Assembly (NCBI GenBank): GCA_029880855.1
Contig: JAOUNS010000010.1
Coordinates: 62,001 to 126,000 of the forward strand
Reading direction: 5' to 3'
Source of the DNA: Gammaproteobacteria bacterium
GTDB lineage: Bacteria > Pseudomonadota > Gammaproteobacteria > UBA6429 > Thiohalophilaceae
DNA length: 64,000 nt
Shown: in pieces, positions 1-8,848 of the stretch
Numbering within the stretch: position 1 is the stretch's first letter
How the letters are laid out: each line of letters opens with the position of its first letter
Program-made: the position numbers and the translations under genes
Notes under the pieces: generated by a model
Seen by the model: only the letters and a program-made list of their open reading frames with translations
Told to the model about the DNA's origin: nothing
Database searches by the model: none

Positions 1-1
1 T

Positions 2-304
2 GAAGATCGGGTTGATCAGATGGTGCGCGCAGTGACGCGGCGACAGGCCGATGACCGCTGGGCCAACGCTGAAACCGACACAAGACATGATGTTGCATCC
101 CGAGACCGAGAGGATTTTGTTCGTGAGCGGGTCAATAATGCCTATACGGAGTCTGAAACCCGCAGTCGTACCACAGAGGCCCCAGCCAGGGCTGACGTCG
201 ATCCCGCACCGGAACGGAGTGCCCGCGAACAGCAACGCGGCTCTGAAGTCTATCGATCCGCTGAACGAACCGGTATTGATCGCACAATGGATCTGGTTGT
301 CTGA
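2..304 (+). CDS. Possible C-terminal fragment of a charged protein (partial, uncertain)
   Basis: This frame is open from the left edge of the window to a TGA stop just after residues MDLVV, giving about 100 residues. The composition is very rich in Arg, Glu, Asp, Thr and Ala, with no hydrophobic segment and no motif I recognise. It could be the disordered tail of a gene that begins outside the window, or a chance open frame in non-coding DNA. An overlapping frame (51-365) is open too, so openness alone is weak evidence. No function is proposed. Confidence 0.25.
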   Translation, partial: EDRVDQMVRAVTRRQADDRWANAETDTRHDVASRDREDFVRERVNNAYTESETRSRTTEAPARADVDPAPERSAREQQRGSEVYRSAERTGIDRTMDLVV

Positions 305-454
305 TAATACTTTGCTATCCCTGTCTGTTCTGCAGTATCGTTTGAGGTGTGGTGTCGCCCGCTAAAGCGACGATTGCACACTGTTGCCATGCGCTGTTTA
401 GGCTAGAATTGGCAGTCGATTGTCATTTCCTAATCAGGAGCAGAACAGATATCC

Positions 455-2779
455 ATGGCGGGCCGAAATACGCGCAAAAGGAAAACAGAAGTTCGTCGTA
501 CGAAGTTTTCCAATTCCGATAAAAGAGAGTCTGGGCCGGCGGTAGAAAAACCGTGGTGGAAACGCCGTCGTTATATATTGGGCATACTGGCCGGTCTGTT
601 CCTGATCTATACCATTTATCTGGATTTTGTCATACGTAACAGCTTTGAAGGCAAGCGCTGGGCGCTGCCGGCCCAGGTCTATGCCCGCCCGCTGGAACTC
701 TATCCCGGCCAAAAGCTCTCTGCCAGGCAATTTGCCCAGGAACTGGAATTACTGGGTTACCGCTATGCTTACCAGCCTGCCGAACCGGGCAGTTTTTCAC
801 GCCAGGAAGCGCACTTCTATTTGGTGACCCGGCCGTTTCAGTTTTGGGACGGGCGTGAAGCCTCCCGCCATCTTGAAATTGCGTTCGAAAATAACCTCAT
901 TGAAAGCCTGAAAGACGGCAAAACCGGCAAAAGTATCGCCCTGGCCAGGATGGAACCGCCACGTATCGGCGGTATCTATCCGGCCCACCATGAGGATCGC
1001 ATCCTGATCAAGCTGGATCAGGCCCCGGAACTGCTGACCAGGGCGCTGATCTCAGTCGAAGATCGTAATTTCAACACCCATTTTGGGCTGGATATGCGGG
1101 CCATTGTTCGAGCCCTTGTGGCCAACGTGAAAGGGGGTAGTCTGCAGGGTGGCAGCACCCTGACCCAGCAATTGGTGAAGAATTTCTTTTTAAGTAATGA
1201 GCGAACCCTCTGGCGCAAGGCCAATGAAGCGTTGATGGCGTTGTTGCTGGAATGGCACTACAGCAAGGCGGAAATTCTGGAAGCCTACCTGAATGAAGTC
1301 TACCTGGGGCAGGATAAAGGGCGGAGCATCCATGGCTTTGGGCTGGCCAGTCATTTCTATTTTGATAAACCGGTCGAAAGACTGGAGTTGGCGGAAGTGG
1401 CGGCACTGGTTGCCATGATTCGCGGGCCGGGTTACTACCACCCGGTGCGCCATACGGAACGGCTCCTGCAGCGCCGGAATCTGGTCCTGGATCTGATGGC
1501 CCAGCAGGGCGTCATTACACTGGTGCAGGCCCAGTCGGCCAAACAGACAGCCCTGGGGGTTATTGAGGGAAGGAAGGGGACCAGTTCCTATCCCGCTTTT
1601 ATGGAACTGGTTCGACGTCAGCTCAAACAGGACTATCGGGAAAAGGATCTGACCTCAGAAGGCTTGCGTATTTTCACCTCACTGGATCCCCGCATCCAGT
1701 CCGAAGTTGAGGCCAGTGTGAGCGAACTGGTGACACGGATGGATCGGCAACGCAATCTACATGAAACACTGCAAACCGCTGTGTTAATCACCAGTACCAA
1801 CAATGGTGAAGTGCTGGCCATGGTGGGCGATCGCAATGCCCGCTACCCCGGCTTTAACCGCGTACTGGATGCAAAAAGACCCATCGGTTCCCTGGTTAAA
1901 CCGGCAGTCTACCTCACCGCTTTGCAACAACACGAACGTTACAACCTGATGACGAAATTGAAAGATGAATCGATTAGCCTGAAAGGCGGCGATGGAAAAA
2001 TCTGGTCGCCCAAGAATTATGATGGATCGACTCATGGTGATGTGCCTCTCTATGAAGCTTTGGTGCACTCCTATAATCTGGCGACAGTGCGGTTGGGGAT
2101 GGAACTGGGCTTTGAACCGATTGCCGCCAACATTGAAAAGCTGGGTGTCGATGAACGTATTCCGCCTTATCCTTCCATGCTGTTGGGGGCGGTGGAGCTG
2201 TCGCCCATGCAGGTGGCCCAGATGTATCAGGCCTATGCCTCCGGTGGATTCAAAACCCCGTTGCGCGCCATCCGCGAAGTGTTAACAGTGGAGGGTAAAC
2301 CCCTGCAGCGTTATTCCATACAGGTGGAGCAGGTGGTGGACAGCGTATCCATTCAATTGCTCAATAGTGCCTTGCAGGAAGTCATGCGCAGCGGTACAGG
2401 ACGATCTGTCTCCCGTCATTTCAGTGACAAGCGTGTGCTGGCAGGCAAGACCGGCACCACCGATGAGTTACGTGACAGCTGGTTTGCCGGTTTTGGCAGT
2501 GATTATCTGGGCATCGTCTGGCTCGGCACTGACGAGAACAAACCGACCGGTTTGACCGGCAGCAGTGGTGCGTTGGTGATTTGGGGTGATATCATGCAGC
2601 GCCTTGATGTGCAGTCCCTGTTACCCTATGCCGGCGATCAGGTGGAAAATCTCCCGATTGACATCAAAAGCGGTCTGGTTGGCAATGAAGACTGCAAAGA
2701 GGTTGTCTTTCTCGCTTTTCTCAAGGGGACGGCACCGAAACGGTACGCCGAATGTGCCGGTGGCGGAGAACGCCACTAG
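455..2779 (+). CDS. mrcB: Penicillin-binding protein 1B, bifunctional peptidoglycan glycosyltransferase/transpeptidase
   Basis: Class A PBP that polymerises lipid II and cross-links peptidoglycan on the periplasmic face of the inner membrane. The 774 residues show a basic cytoplasmic N-terminus, one membrane anchor (about 39-58), a UB2H-like region (about 65-150), then a GT51 domain with the catalytic EDRNF (Glu202) and QGGSTLTQQL motif near 231-240. The transpeptidase domain has the Ser479-Leu-Val-Lys tetrad, an SYN motif near 539 and KTGTT near 665. UB2H plus the order of motifs favours PBP1B over PBP1A. The ATG start has an AGGAG about 14 bases upstream, which is rather far. A TPR lipoprotein follows after 45 bases and probably belongs to the same unit. 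Confidence 0.95.
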   Translation: MAGRNTRKRKTEVRRTKFSNSDKRESGPAVEKPWWKRRRYILGILAGLFLIYTIYLDFVIRNSFEGKRWALPAQVYARPLELYPGQKLSARQFAQELELLGYRYAYQPAEPGSFSRQEAHFYLVTRPFQFWDGREASRHLEIAFENNLIESLKDGKTGKSIALARMEPPRIGGIYPAHHEDRILIKLDQAPELLTRALISVEDRNFNTHFGLDMRAIVRALVANVKGGSLQGGSTLTQQLVKNFFLSNERTLWRKANEALMALLLEWHYSKAEILEAYLNEVYLGQDKGRSIHGFGLASHFYFDKPVERLELAEVAALVAMIRGPGYYHPVRHTERLLQRRNLVLDLMAQQGVITLVQAQSAKQTALGVIEGRKGTSSYPAFMELVRRQLKQDYREKDLTSEGLRIFTSLDPRIQSEVEASVSELVTRMDRQRNLHETLQTAVLITSTNNGEVLAMVGDRNARYPGFNRVLDAKRPIGSLVKPAVYLTALQQHERYNLMTKLKDESISLKGGDGKIWSPKNYDGSTHGDVPLYEALVHSYNLATVRLGMELGFEPIAANIEKLGVDERIPPYPSMLLGAVELSPMQVAQMYQAYASGGFKTPLRAIREVLTVEGKPLQRYSIQVEQVVDSVSIQLLNSALQEVMRSGTGRSVSRHFSDKRVLAGKTGTTDELRDSWFAGFGSDYLGIVWLGTDENKPTGLTGSSGALVIWGDIMQRLDVQSLLPYAGDQVENLPIDIKSGLVGNEDCKEVVFLAFLKGTAPKRYAECAGGGERH

Positions 2780-2824
2780 CTGGGACGGTGTTGGTCAGGT
2801 TGATCGTAGTTGTTGGAACAATCA

Positions 2825-3298
2825 ATGTTTGGAATAAAACAGCATCTCATTCTCTTCATTATCCTCTTGCTGGCGGCGTGTACCGGTCCGGGTGAACGGC
2901 AGCGGTCGGCATTTCAGGTCAGTGAGGCGGACAAACAGGCCGAGGACAAGATCCTGCCGGGCGTACAGACCAGCAAGCCGGTTTTGGCGTTGTTGCAACA
3001 GGCAAATGACGCCGCACGGGATGGCAAATTGCATACCGCCGAATCACAATTGGAGCGGGCCTTGCGGATAGAACCGCGTAATGCAGTGTTATGGCACTAC
3101 ATGGCGAAACTGCGACTGCACCAGGACCGGTTGGGAGAGGCGGCCGGTATGGCGGCCAAATCAAATGCGCTGGCCGGGAGAAACAAAAAACTGCAAGCCG
3201 ATAACTGGCGCATTATCGCCCATGCGAGACACCAGAAAGGGGATAAAAAAGGTGCACTGGAGGCACAACAGAAGGTCGAAGCCCTGTTGAAGGAGTAA
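2825..3298 (+). CDS. TPR lipoprotein downstream of PBP1B, LpoP-like candidate activator
   Basis: Small lipoprotein of about 157 residues. The N-terminus is a type II signal with a hydrophobic core and lipobox LAAC, so the mature protein should start at Cys and sit in the outer or inner membrane facing the periplasm. The C-terminal half holds about two TPR-like helical pairs (AARDGKLHTAESQLERALRI; then LHQDRLGEAAGMAAKSN). In Pseudomonas the PBP1B gene is followed by LpoP, a TPR lipoprotein that activates PBP1B, and position and architecture match here. I chose the ATG at 2825 over a TTG at 2810; either gives the same signal peptide. The LpoP role is inferred from context. Confidence 0.75.
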   Translation: MFGIKQHLILFIILLLAACTGPGERQRSAFQVSEADKQAEDKILPGVQTSKPVLALLQQANDAARDGKLHTAESQLERALRIEPRNAVLWHYMAKLRLHQDRLGEAAGMAAKSNALAGRNKKLQADNWRIIAHARHQKGDKKGALEAQQKVEALLKE

Positions 3299-3401
3299 AC
3301 CGGGCGCATTTGGTGCAAATCGGGTCGTGCTTGAAAAATGTCTGCAAAGAGAACGACTTGACTATACTAACCAGTGAGACCGGTGAAGACCCGATGTGAT
3401 C

Positions 3402-3914
3402 ATGAAACAAAACCAGCAAATCTTTTCCATCGACAAATTAATCAGTGAAGCGAGGCGTCTTGCCGCTGATTACCGTCGCGCCACCGGCAAATCACTGGGC
3501 ATCAGCGCCGAGATCGCCCGACACGATGCCTGCGTACTGCTCAATCTTGAACCGGTTGACGATGCTGCAATTGGCTATGACGCCGTAGGCAGGGGGGCTC
3601 GTGAGGGTGAACGGGTTCAGATCAAGGGCCGGGCCATTTTTGATGAAACAAAACGCGGCCAGCGGGTCGGGCAGCTGAAACTGGAACAGGAGTGGGACAA
3701 GGTCGTACTGGTGATCATGGACAATGAGTTTCAGGCCGATACGATTTATGAAGCGTCACGCACTGAAATCCTTGCGGCCATGGATAGGCAGGCGGACTCC
3801 AAACGCAGCAAACGTGGCGCGATTTCGGTAGCCCGCTTTAAAAACATCGGTCGACAGGTCTGGAATCGGGATGAGGGCCTGATTCAGGATGAGATTTGGG
3901 ATAACCGGGCATAA
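3402..3914 (+). CDS. Conserved hypothetical protein, about 170 residues
   Basis: Soluble protein with no signal peptide or membrane segment. The first third is helical and basic (EARRLAADYRRATGKSLGIS), the middle contains a strand-rich stretch (GERVQIKGRAIFDETKRGQR, then WDKVVLVIMDNEFQADTIYE), and the end is charged. I do not recognise the family with certainty; it has the look of small DUF proteins with a restriction-endonuclease-like or nucleic-acid-binding core, but no catalytic motif can be claimed. ATG 3402 is preceded by a GTG at 3396 in frame. It sits 48 bases ahead of the YoaA helicase gene on the same strand, so co-transcription is likely. Confidence 0.7.
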   Translation: MKQNQQIFSIDKLISEARRLAADYRRATGKSLGISAEIARHDACVLLNLEPVDDAAIGYDAVGRGAREGERVQIKGRAIFDETKRGQRVGQLKLEQEWDKVVLVIMDNEFQADTIYEASRTEILAAMDRQADSKRSKRGAISVARFKNIGRQVWNRDEGLIQDEIWDNRA

Positions 3915-3962
3915 CGCGCTATGATGACGGCTTGATCAGGCTGCCGGGAAATTATCCACCAC

Positions 3963-5915
3963 ATGCTATCAGTTGCAGAACTTCTTGCCGGGGATGGTCC
4001 CCTGGCGCAATCCTTGTCGGGCTTTGCCCCGCGACTTCAGCAACAACAAATGGCGGCCGCCGTGGAGCAAGCCCTGACAGCGAAATCGGTACTGGTTGCC
4101 GAGGCGGGGACCGGGACCGGAAAGACCTTCGCCTATCTGGTACCCAGTCTGCTGAGTGGCAAAAAAGTCCTGATCTCCACCGGCACAAAAAATCTGCAAG
4201 ATCAGTTTTTCTACAAAGACCTGCCCGTGGTGCAAAAGGCGCTGGATATCCCGGTGTCGGTAGCCCTCCTGAAAGGTCGCGCCAACTACCTTTGTCCGCA
4301 CCGTTTGCGTTTGGCGCAGCAAGAGAGTCAGCCGCTGAATAAACAGGCCCTCAACAAATTGCGTATGGTCATGGAGTGGGCCGGTCGGACCAGAACCGGT
4401 GATCGGGCGGAAATGACCGGTATTGCTGAAGACGACTCGATCTGGCCGCGGGTCACCTCATCGGCCGAGAATTGTCTGGGTACGGAATGCCCCCAACTGC
4501 AGGAATGTCACCTGATCCAGGCGCGACGGGCCGCCCAGGCGGCGGATGTGGTGGTGATAAATCATCACCTCTTGTTTGCAGATATGGCGCTGCGGGAACA
4601 GGGTTTTGGCGAACTGCTGCCGCTGGCCGATGCCGTGATCATTGACGAGGCACACCACCTGACAGAAACCGCCGCCGCGTTTTTTGGTACCAGTTTGAGC
4701 GGAAATCAGCTGCTTGAACTGTGCCGGGACAGCGAAAACGAATTTTACACTGCCGTGAATGAAGGCCATGACCTGCCACGCGCCACAGAAACCCTGAGCA
4801 AGGCCGTCCGTGATCTGCGGCTCGCCATGGGTGAGGCCCAGCGCAAGGGAAGCTGGGCCGAACTTGCCGGTGACAAGTCTCTGCAAACGGCGGCAGATCA
4901 GGTCCAGGCCGGTCTGGCGGCCTTGCAAGGGCTGTTAAAACCCATGGCCGAACGGAGCAAGGGGCTGGAAAACTGCCTGCGTCGCTGCAAGGAACTGGCG
5001 GATCGCTTCGCCCAACTGACCACCACGGCGGGTGAAGGATTTATTCACTGGTTTGAAGCCCATCGCCGAACCTTTACCCTGCATCTGACGCCGCTGGATA
5101 TCAGCGAGTATTTCCAGTCACAGATGGGGGCGATGCAGGGTGCCTGGATATTTACCTCTGCCACCCTCAGTGTAAATGGCAGTTTTGACCACTTTATCAA
5201 CCAGCTTGGGCTGCAACATGCCCAAACCTGCAGCTGGGAATCACCTTTCGACTATCGAAACCAGGCCTTGCTCTACCTGCCCAAAGGGTTGCCCGAACCC
5301 AATCAGCAGCAATTTACCGCCGCCGTACTGGAACGGGCCATACCGGTACTGCAGGCCAGTGGCGGCAGGGCCTTTTTGCTCTTTACCAGCCACCGCGCCC
5401 TGCGGGAGGCGGCATCTGCCCTGGCGGCCTTGCCATACCCGATACTGGTACAGGGTGAGGCGCCGCGAGACATGCTCCTGGAGCAATTTCGCAGTCTGGG
5501 CAACGCTGTGTTGCTGGGTACCAGCAGCTTCTGGGAGGGGGTGGATGTCCGTGGTGAGGCCCTGTCTGTCGTTATCATTGATAAACTGCCTTTCGCTTCA
5601 CCGGGCGATCCGGTCTTACAGGCCCGTCTGGAGGCGATTCGTCGCCAGGGCCGGAACCCCTTTATGAGCCATCAGTTGCCCAGCGCGGTCATTGCTCTCA
5701 AACAGGGCGCCGGTCGATTGATCCGGGATAGTACTGATACCGGGGTGTTGATGATTTGCGATCCCCGGTTGCGCAGCAAACCCTATGGCCGGATCTTTCT
5801 CGCCAGCTTGCCACCCATGCCGGTGACAGATGCGGAACAGGCGGTGAGGGCGTTTTTCAAACGATCGACCCGGCCGGATGTCACGGAGCCAGAAGATGAA
5901 ATACCTTGCCATTGA
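3963..5915 (+). CDS. yoaA: DinG-family Fe-S DNA helicase YoaA
   Basis: ATP-dependent superfamily 2 (XPD/DinG class) 5'-3' DNA helicase of 650 residues; in E. coli YoaA acts with the clamp-loader subunit HolC in repair of stalled forks. Visible motifs are the Walker A GTGTGKT (49-55), the DEAH box (228-231), and four cysteines for a 4Fe-4S cluster at 111, 171, 176 and 182. Motifs of the second helicase domain follow (LLGTSSFWEGVD; QGAGRLIR). The length and the adjacent tsaB match the E. coli yoaA-tsaB pair, which separates it from DinG. The 3' end overlaps tsaB by 20 bases, so translation is probably coupled. Confidence 0.93.
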   Translation: MLSVAELLAGDGPLAQSLSGFAPRLQQQQMAAAVEQALTAKSVLVAEAGTGTGKTFAYLVPSLLSGKKVLISTGTKNLQDQFFYKDLPVVQKALDIPVSVALLKGRANYLCPHRLRLAQQESQPLNKQALNKLRMVMEWAGRTRTGDRAEMTGIAEDDSIWPRVTSSAENCLGTECPQLQECHLIQARRAAQAADVVVINHHLLFADMALREQGFGELLPLADAVIIDEAHHLTETAAAFFGTSLSGNQLLELCRDSENEFYTAVNEGHDLPRATETLSKAVRDLRLAMGEAQRKGSWAELAGDKSLQTAADQVQAGLAALQGLLKPMAERSKGLENCLRRCKELADRFAQLTTTAGEGFIHWFEAHRRTFTLHLTPLDISEYFQSQMGAMQGAWIFTSATLSVNGSFDHFINQLGLQHAQTCSWESPFDYRNQALLYLPKGLPEPNQQQFTAAVLERAIPVLQASGGRAFLLFTSHRALREAASALAALPYPILVQGEAPRDMLLEQFRSLGNAVLLGTSSFWEGVDVRGEALSVVIIDKLPFASPGDPVLQARLEAIRRQGRNPFMSHQLPSAVIALKQGAGRLIRDSTDTGVLMICDPRLRSKPYGRIFLASLPPMPVTDAEQAVRAFFKRSTRPDVTEPEDEIPCH

Positions 5916-6579
5916 TGCCTCAACCGAGGCCTGCTCGGTTGCACTGCAGGTCGGTTCCGAGTGCCTCAGTCGCCACTTGATTGCACCGCGGGGACATGCC
6001 CGATATTTGTTGGGCATGGTGGACGAGGTCTTGCAGGAGGCGGGGTTAAAACCGGGTGAATTGGACGGACTGGTTTTTGATAGGGGACCCGGTTCCTTTA
6101 CCGGGGTGCGGATCAGTACCAGTGTTTGTCAGGGACTGGCATTTGGTGCTCAATTACCGGTCGTCGGTGTGTCGAGTCTGGCGGGGATCGCTCAGGGAAG
6201 ACTGCGTGAGAGGGGGGAGACTGCTGTTGCCGCCGTTATTGATGCCCGCATGGGCGAAGTCTATGCCGGCTGGTTTCGTGAGCAAAAGGGCATCATGCAG
6301 GCCTGTGCCGAAGAGTGGATCGGACCGGCCGATACTATCGCGATCCCGGATCAGGACCCCTGGTATGGAGCCGGCAGCGGCTGGCATGCATACCGGAAAG
6401 AATTGAGCGGTGTTTTTGCCGGACAATTATCGGGTGTCGATGCTGAGTGTTTGCCAATGGCGAAGGATTTGCTGACGTTGGCAATACCCTGTTTTCTTTC
6501 AGGCCGGACGTTAACACCGGAGCAGGTATTACCAACATATTTACGAAATGAAGTTACCTGGAAGCAATCTGGGGTATAA
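5896..6579 (+). CDS. tsaB: tRNA N6-threonylcarbamoyladenosine biosynthesis protein TsaB
   Basis: Inactive ASKHA-fold partner of TsaD in the TsaBDE complex that places threonylcarbamoyl on A37 of ANN-decoding tRNAs. The N-terminus MKYLAIDASTEACSVAL and the FDRGPGSFTGVRIS segment are diagnostic. I place the start at ATG 5896 because a GGAG lies 7 bases upstream, and because an upstream in-frame ATG at 5878 would add only MSRSQK before the conserved start. The 227 residues are normal for the family. It overlaps the end of yoaA by 20 bases. Confidence 0.93.
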   Translation: MKYLAIDASTEACSVALQVGSECLSRHLIAPRGHARYLLGMVDEVLQEAGLKPGELDGLVFDRGPGSFTGVRISTSVCQGLAFGAQLPVVGVSSLAGIAQGRLRERGETAVAAVIDARMGEVYAGWFREQKGIMQACAEEWIGPADTIAIPDQDPWYGAGSGWHAYRKELSGVFAGQLSGVDAECLPMAKDLLTLAIPCFLSGRTLTPEQVLPTYLRNEVTWKQSGV

Positions 6580-6637
6580 TTCGGAACAGACTTTCGCAGA
6601 GAAAACAATCGGGCAGGATAAAGCAGGAGGGTGAGTC

Positions 6638-7168
6638 GTGAAATTCAGATGGTTTGTTATGGTCGCCTGTATGGCAAGTTTATACGTCGGGCAAGTCTGC
6701 GCAGCAGATGCACCGGCAGCACCGGCCTCTGAGAAAAAGACTGCGATTGCGGAACCGAATATTGAAGATGCCGTTTATGTGAAAAAACGTAAATTGCCCA
6801 TCAATGTCCTCTACAAAAGCGTCCTGCTCGCTTTTGAAAATAACGGCTATTTCGTTACCTCCGAACCCAATATCGGCAAATCCATGCAATCGATTGCGCA
6901 ACGCCTGGGCAAGGATTACAACCGCAACAAGCTGGAAGAGATCAAGAGCATGGTCCTGAGCAATCCCTGGTTTGCCAACAAGATGGCCAATGCCGATCCC
7001 TATTTGCTGGCCATGTTTCCCATCAGCGTAACCCTGGTACAAAAAGGTGAGTTCACCACCATCCTGTTTGTGCGACCCAGCAAGGTTGCCAGTGTCAGCA
7101 AGCGAGGACTTGCCGTCGCCGATGAGATGGAAAAGGATGTGATCAGAATATTTGAGAATATTCTGTAA
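6638..7168 (+). CDS. Periplasmic DUF302-domain protein
   Basis: Secreted protein of 176 residues with a signal peptide (cleavage probably after VCAA, near residue 23). The region from about 55 to 165 matches the DUF302 pattern as I know it: an 'ENNGYFVTSEPNI' strand-helix, then NPWFANKMANADPYLLAMFP followed by a strand, corresponding to the family's NP...L...P core. DUF302 proteins have no agreed function, though many occur near sulfur or redox genes. GTG start with a strong AGGAGGG 7-14 bases upstream. A TATAAT at 6575-6580 just after tsaB could give it its own promoter, although no good -35 is seen. Confidence 0.7.
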   Translation: MKFRWFVMVACMASLYVGQVCAADAPAAPASEKKTAIAEPNIEDAVYVKKRKLPINVLYKSVLLAFENNGYFVTSEPNIGKSMQSIAQRLGKDYNRNKLEEIKSMVLSNPWFANKMANADPYLLAMFPISVTLVQKGEFTTILFVRPSKVASVSKRGLAVADEMEKDVIRIFENIL

Positions 7169-7810
7169 TACTCATGCAACAATCCTTGTTGTACCGTTCT
7201 GGATCACATCACCTGATTCTGACAACGCTCACCTTTACCCAATATGGTGTAAAACAAAACCTGAACCGGCTCCAACTCCAGGTTTTGTTACCACATACTC
7301 ATCTGTTCATGATGTGTTGATCTGCATCGATTATCTGTAAATACATATTTTCATTTACAAATAATCTTGTCAGGCGCAGCAGCAACTTGTTTATGGTTTG
7401 AACTCGATACTGTCAGATATGGTTAATCTATATAAAGGATATTTTAGCCATAATCGCAAATCTTTATAGCCGTTTACAGAAAAACACTGCGCTATTATTC
7501 CTCGATTCTGTATAATCCCGTTTTGACGATATTCGATAGACCTGAGACAGTCGGTAACAGGTTTATATTAGAGAATACTTAACAACTTGTTGCCGGGGAA
7601 ATATGGATGTTTGCAACGCTGTTGAATACTGTTTCCGGTTTGAAAGAATAATCTTAATATGTGTTAAAAATAATAATAACCGTTGTCTTTTAAGATTAAA
7701 CAAAATTCACTCTTTCGTTGACCTGATGAATTGCCTGTAGTGTTTCCCGAGCCGGGTATGGGGCGTAATCAGCAGGTTTGTGATTTCGAGAGTGTGAAAA
7801 GGGAGGAAAT
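7169..7810. other. 642-base intergenic region, AT-rich, with one strong palindrome
   Basis: No convincing coding frame; the one short open frame (7152-7340) overlaps the end of the DUF302 gene and lacks a plausible start signal. It holds a perfect 11-bp hairpin at 7253-7289 (listed separately), a shorter palindrome CAACAA-TCC-TTGTTG near 7179-7193, and a TATAAT at 7511-7516 without a matching -35. The last 200 bases are AT-rich and probably carry the promoter of the binding-protein genes. Confidence 0.5.
7253..7289. repeat. Perfect 11-bp inverted repeat (hairpin)
   Basis: AACAAAACCTG at 7253-7263 is the exact reverse complement of CAGGTTTTGTT at 7279-7289, with a 15-base loop. There is no T-run directly after either arm on the plus strand, so it is not a classical intrinsic terminator. 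It may be an operator, a decaying mobile-element end, or an mRNA 3' structure of the upstream gene. Confidence 0.6.
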
Positions 7811-8656
7811 GTGAAATATATCTATTTGCTTGCAGCCGTAATGCTGCTGCCTGTCGTGTCATACGCCGAAGAAAAGCAGGAAGACGATGTCATCGTTTTT
7901 ACTGCGCCACCAAGAGGTTCTGTTGTAAAGGAAACCTCAACCTATCAACCCATTGCCGATTTTCTGAGTGAAGTTATTGGCAAGAAAGTTGTTTACAAAC
8001 AACCCGTCTCATGGATGCACTATCAGAAAGATATGTGGAGCAACAATCTGCAGATCGCCTTCGATGGTCCCCACTTTGTTTCCTGGCGCTTGAATAACAA
8101 AAACCATACTCCGCTGGTAAAACTTCCCCAGCCGCATGTTTGGGTGGTAATTGCCCGCAAGGATGACAAAACAACGAACAAACTGGTCGACCTGCAGGGA
8201 CGGGCCTTTTGCGGACACCCGCCGCCAAATTTTGGCACACTGACCATTCGCTCCAAATTCGAATCCGCGACACGCGAATTCAGACTGGTTGTGCGTAAAG
8301 GCTGGAAGAATATTTACAATGCCATTGTCGATGAGCAGGTCTGTTATGCCGGTGTACTGCCGATCACCAATCTGAATCAATACGATCCGGACAGAAAATT
8401 CGTTAAAGTTATTTATACGCATGAACCATACGCCAATCAGGCATTAACCATGAACACTCAGTTTTCACTTGAAATGCGGCAGAAAGTCAAGGCTGCACTA
8501 TTGAGTGAAAAAGGTCAGGCGGCGATGGAAAATCTGCGCAAGCGCTTTACCAAGGGGCAGCAGTTGGTTGAAGCCCACGATGAGGAATATCGTTACGTGT
8601 CTGACGTATTGAAAAATGTCTATGGATATGGATTTAATTTTAACAGTACTGAATAG
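7811..8656 (+). CDS. PhnD-like periplasmic solute-binding protein without a cognate ABC transporter
   Basis: Exported protein of 281 residues: signal peptide MKYIYLLAAVMLLPVVSYA, then a type 2 periplasmic-binding fold. The PhnD-like signature is the early TYQPIADFLSEVIGKKVVYK segment and the FDGPHFVSWRLNN and VWVVIARKDD strands. PhnD family members bind phosphonate, phosphite or other oxyanions for ABC import, but no permease or ATPase gene is nearby, so an uptake role is doubtful; sensing or a redox partner role is possible. GTG start with GGGAGG five bases upstream. It lies 192 bases ahead of another binding protein on the same strand. Confidence 0.78.
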   Translation: MKYIYLLAAVMLLPVVSYAEEKQEDDVIVFTAPPRGSVVKETSTYQPIADFLSEVIGKKVVYKQPVSWMHYQKDMWSNNLQIAFDGPHFVSWRLNNKNHTPLVKLPQPHVWVVIARKDDKTTNKLVDLQGRAFCGHPPPNFGTLTIRSKFESATREFRLVVRKGWKNIYNAIVDEQVCYAGVLPITNLNQYDPDRKFVKVIYTHEPYANQALTMNTQFSLEMRQKVKAALLSEKGQAAMENLRKRFTKGQQLVEAHDEEYRYVSDVLKNVYGYGFNFNSTE

Positions 8657-8848
8657 CATGACAAATAGTTGTTACCGGGAATAACAGGTCAACAGAATTC
8701 ATCAGATTTATCCAATAAATTAAAGTACATTGTCATATTTGGAAAAATCTGACGTTTGGGAGGGGTGAGAGAGTGAACACCGCTTCGGGAGATTGTGGCA
8801 ATGGTCCATAGCGCCATATTTTGTAAATTATACTTTCAGGGGATAAGA

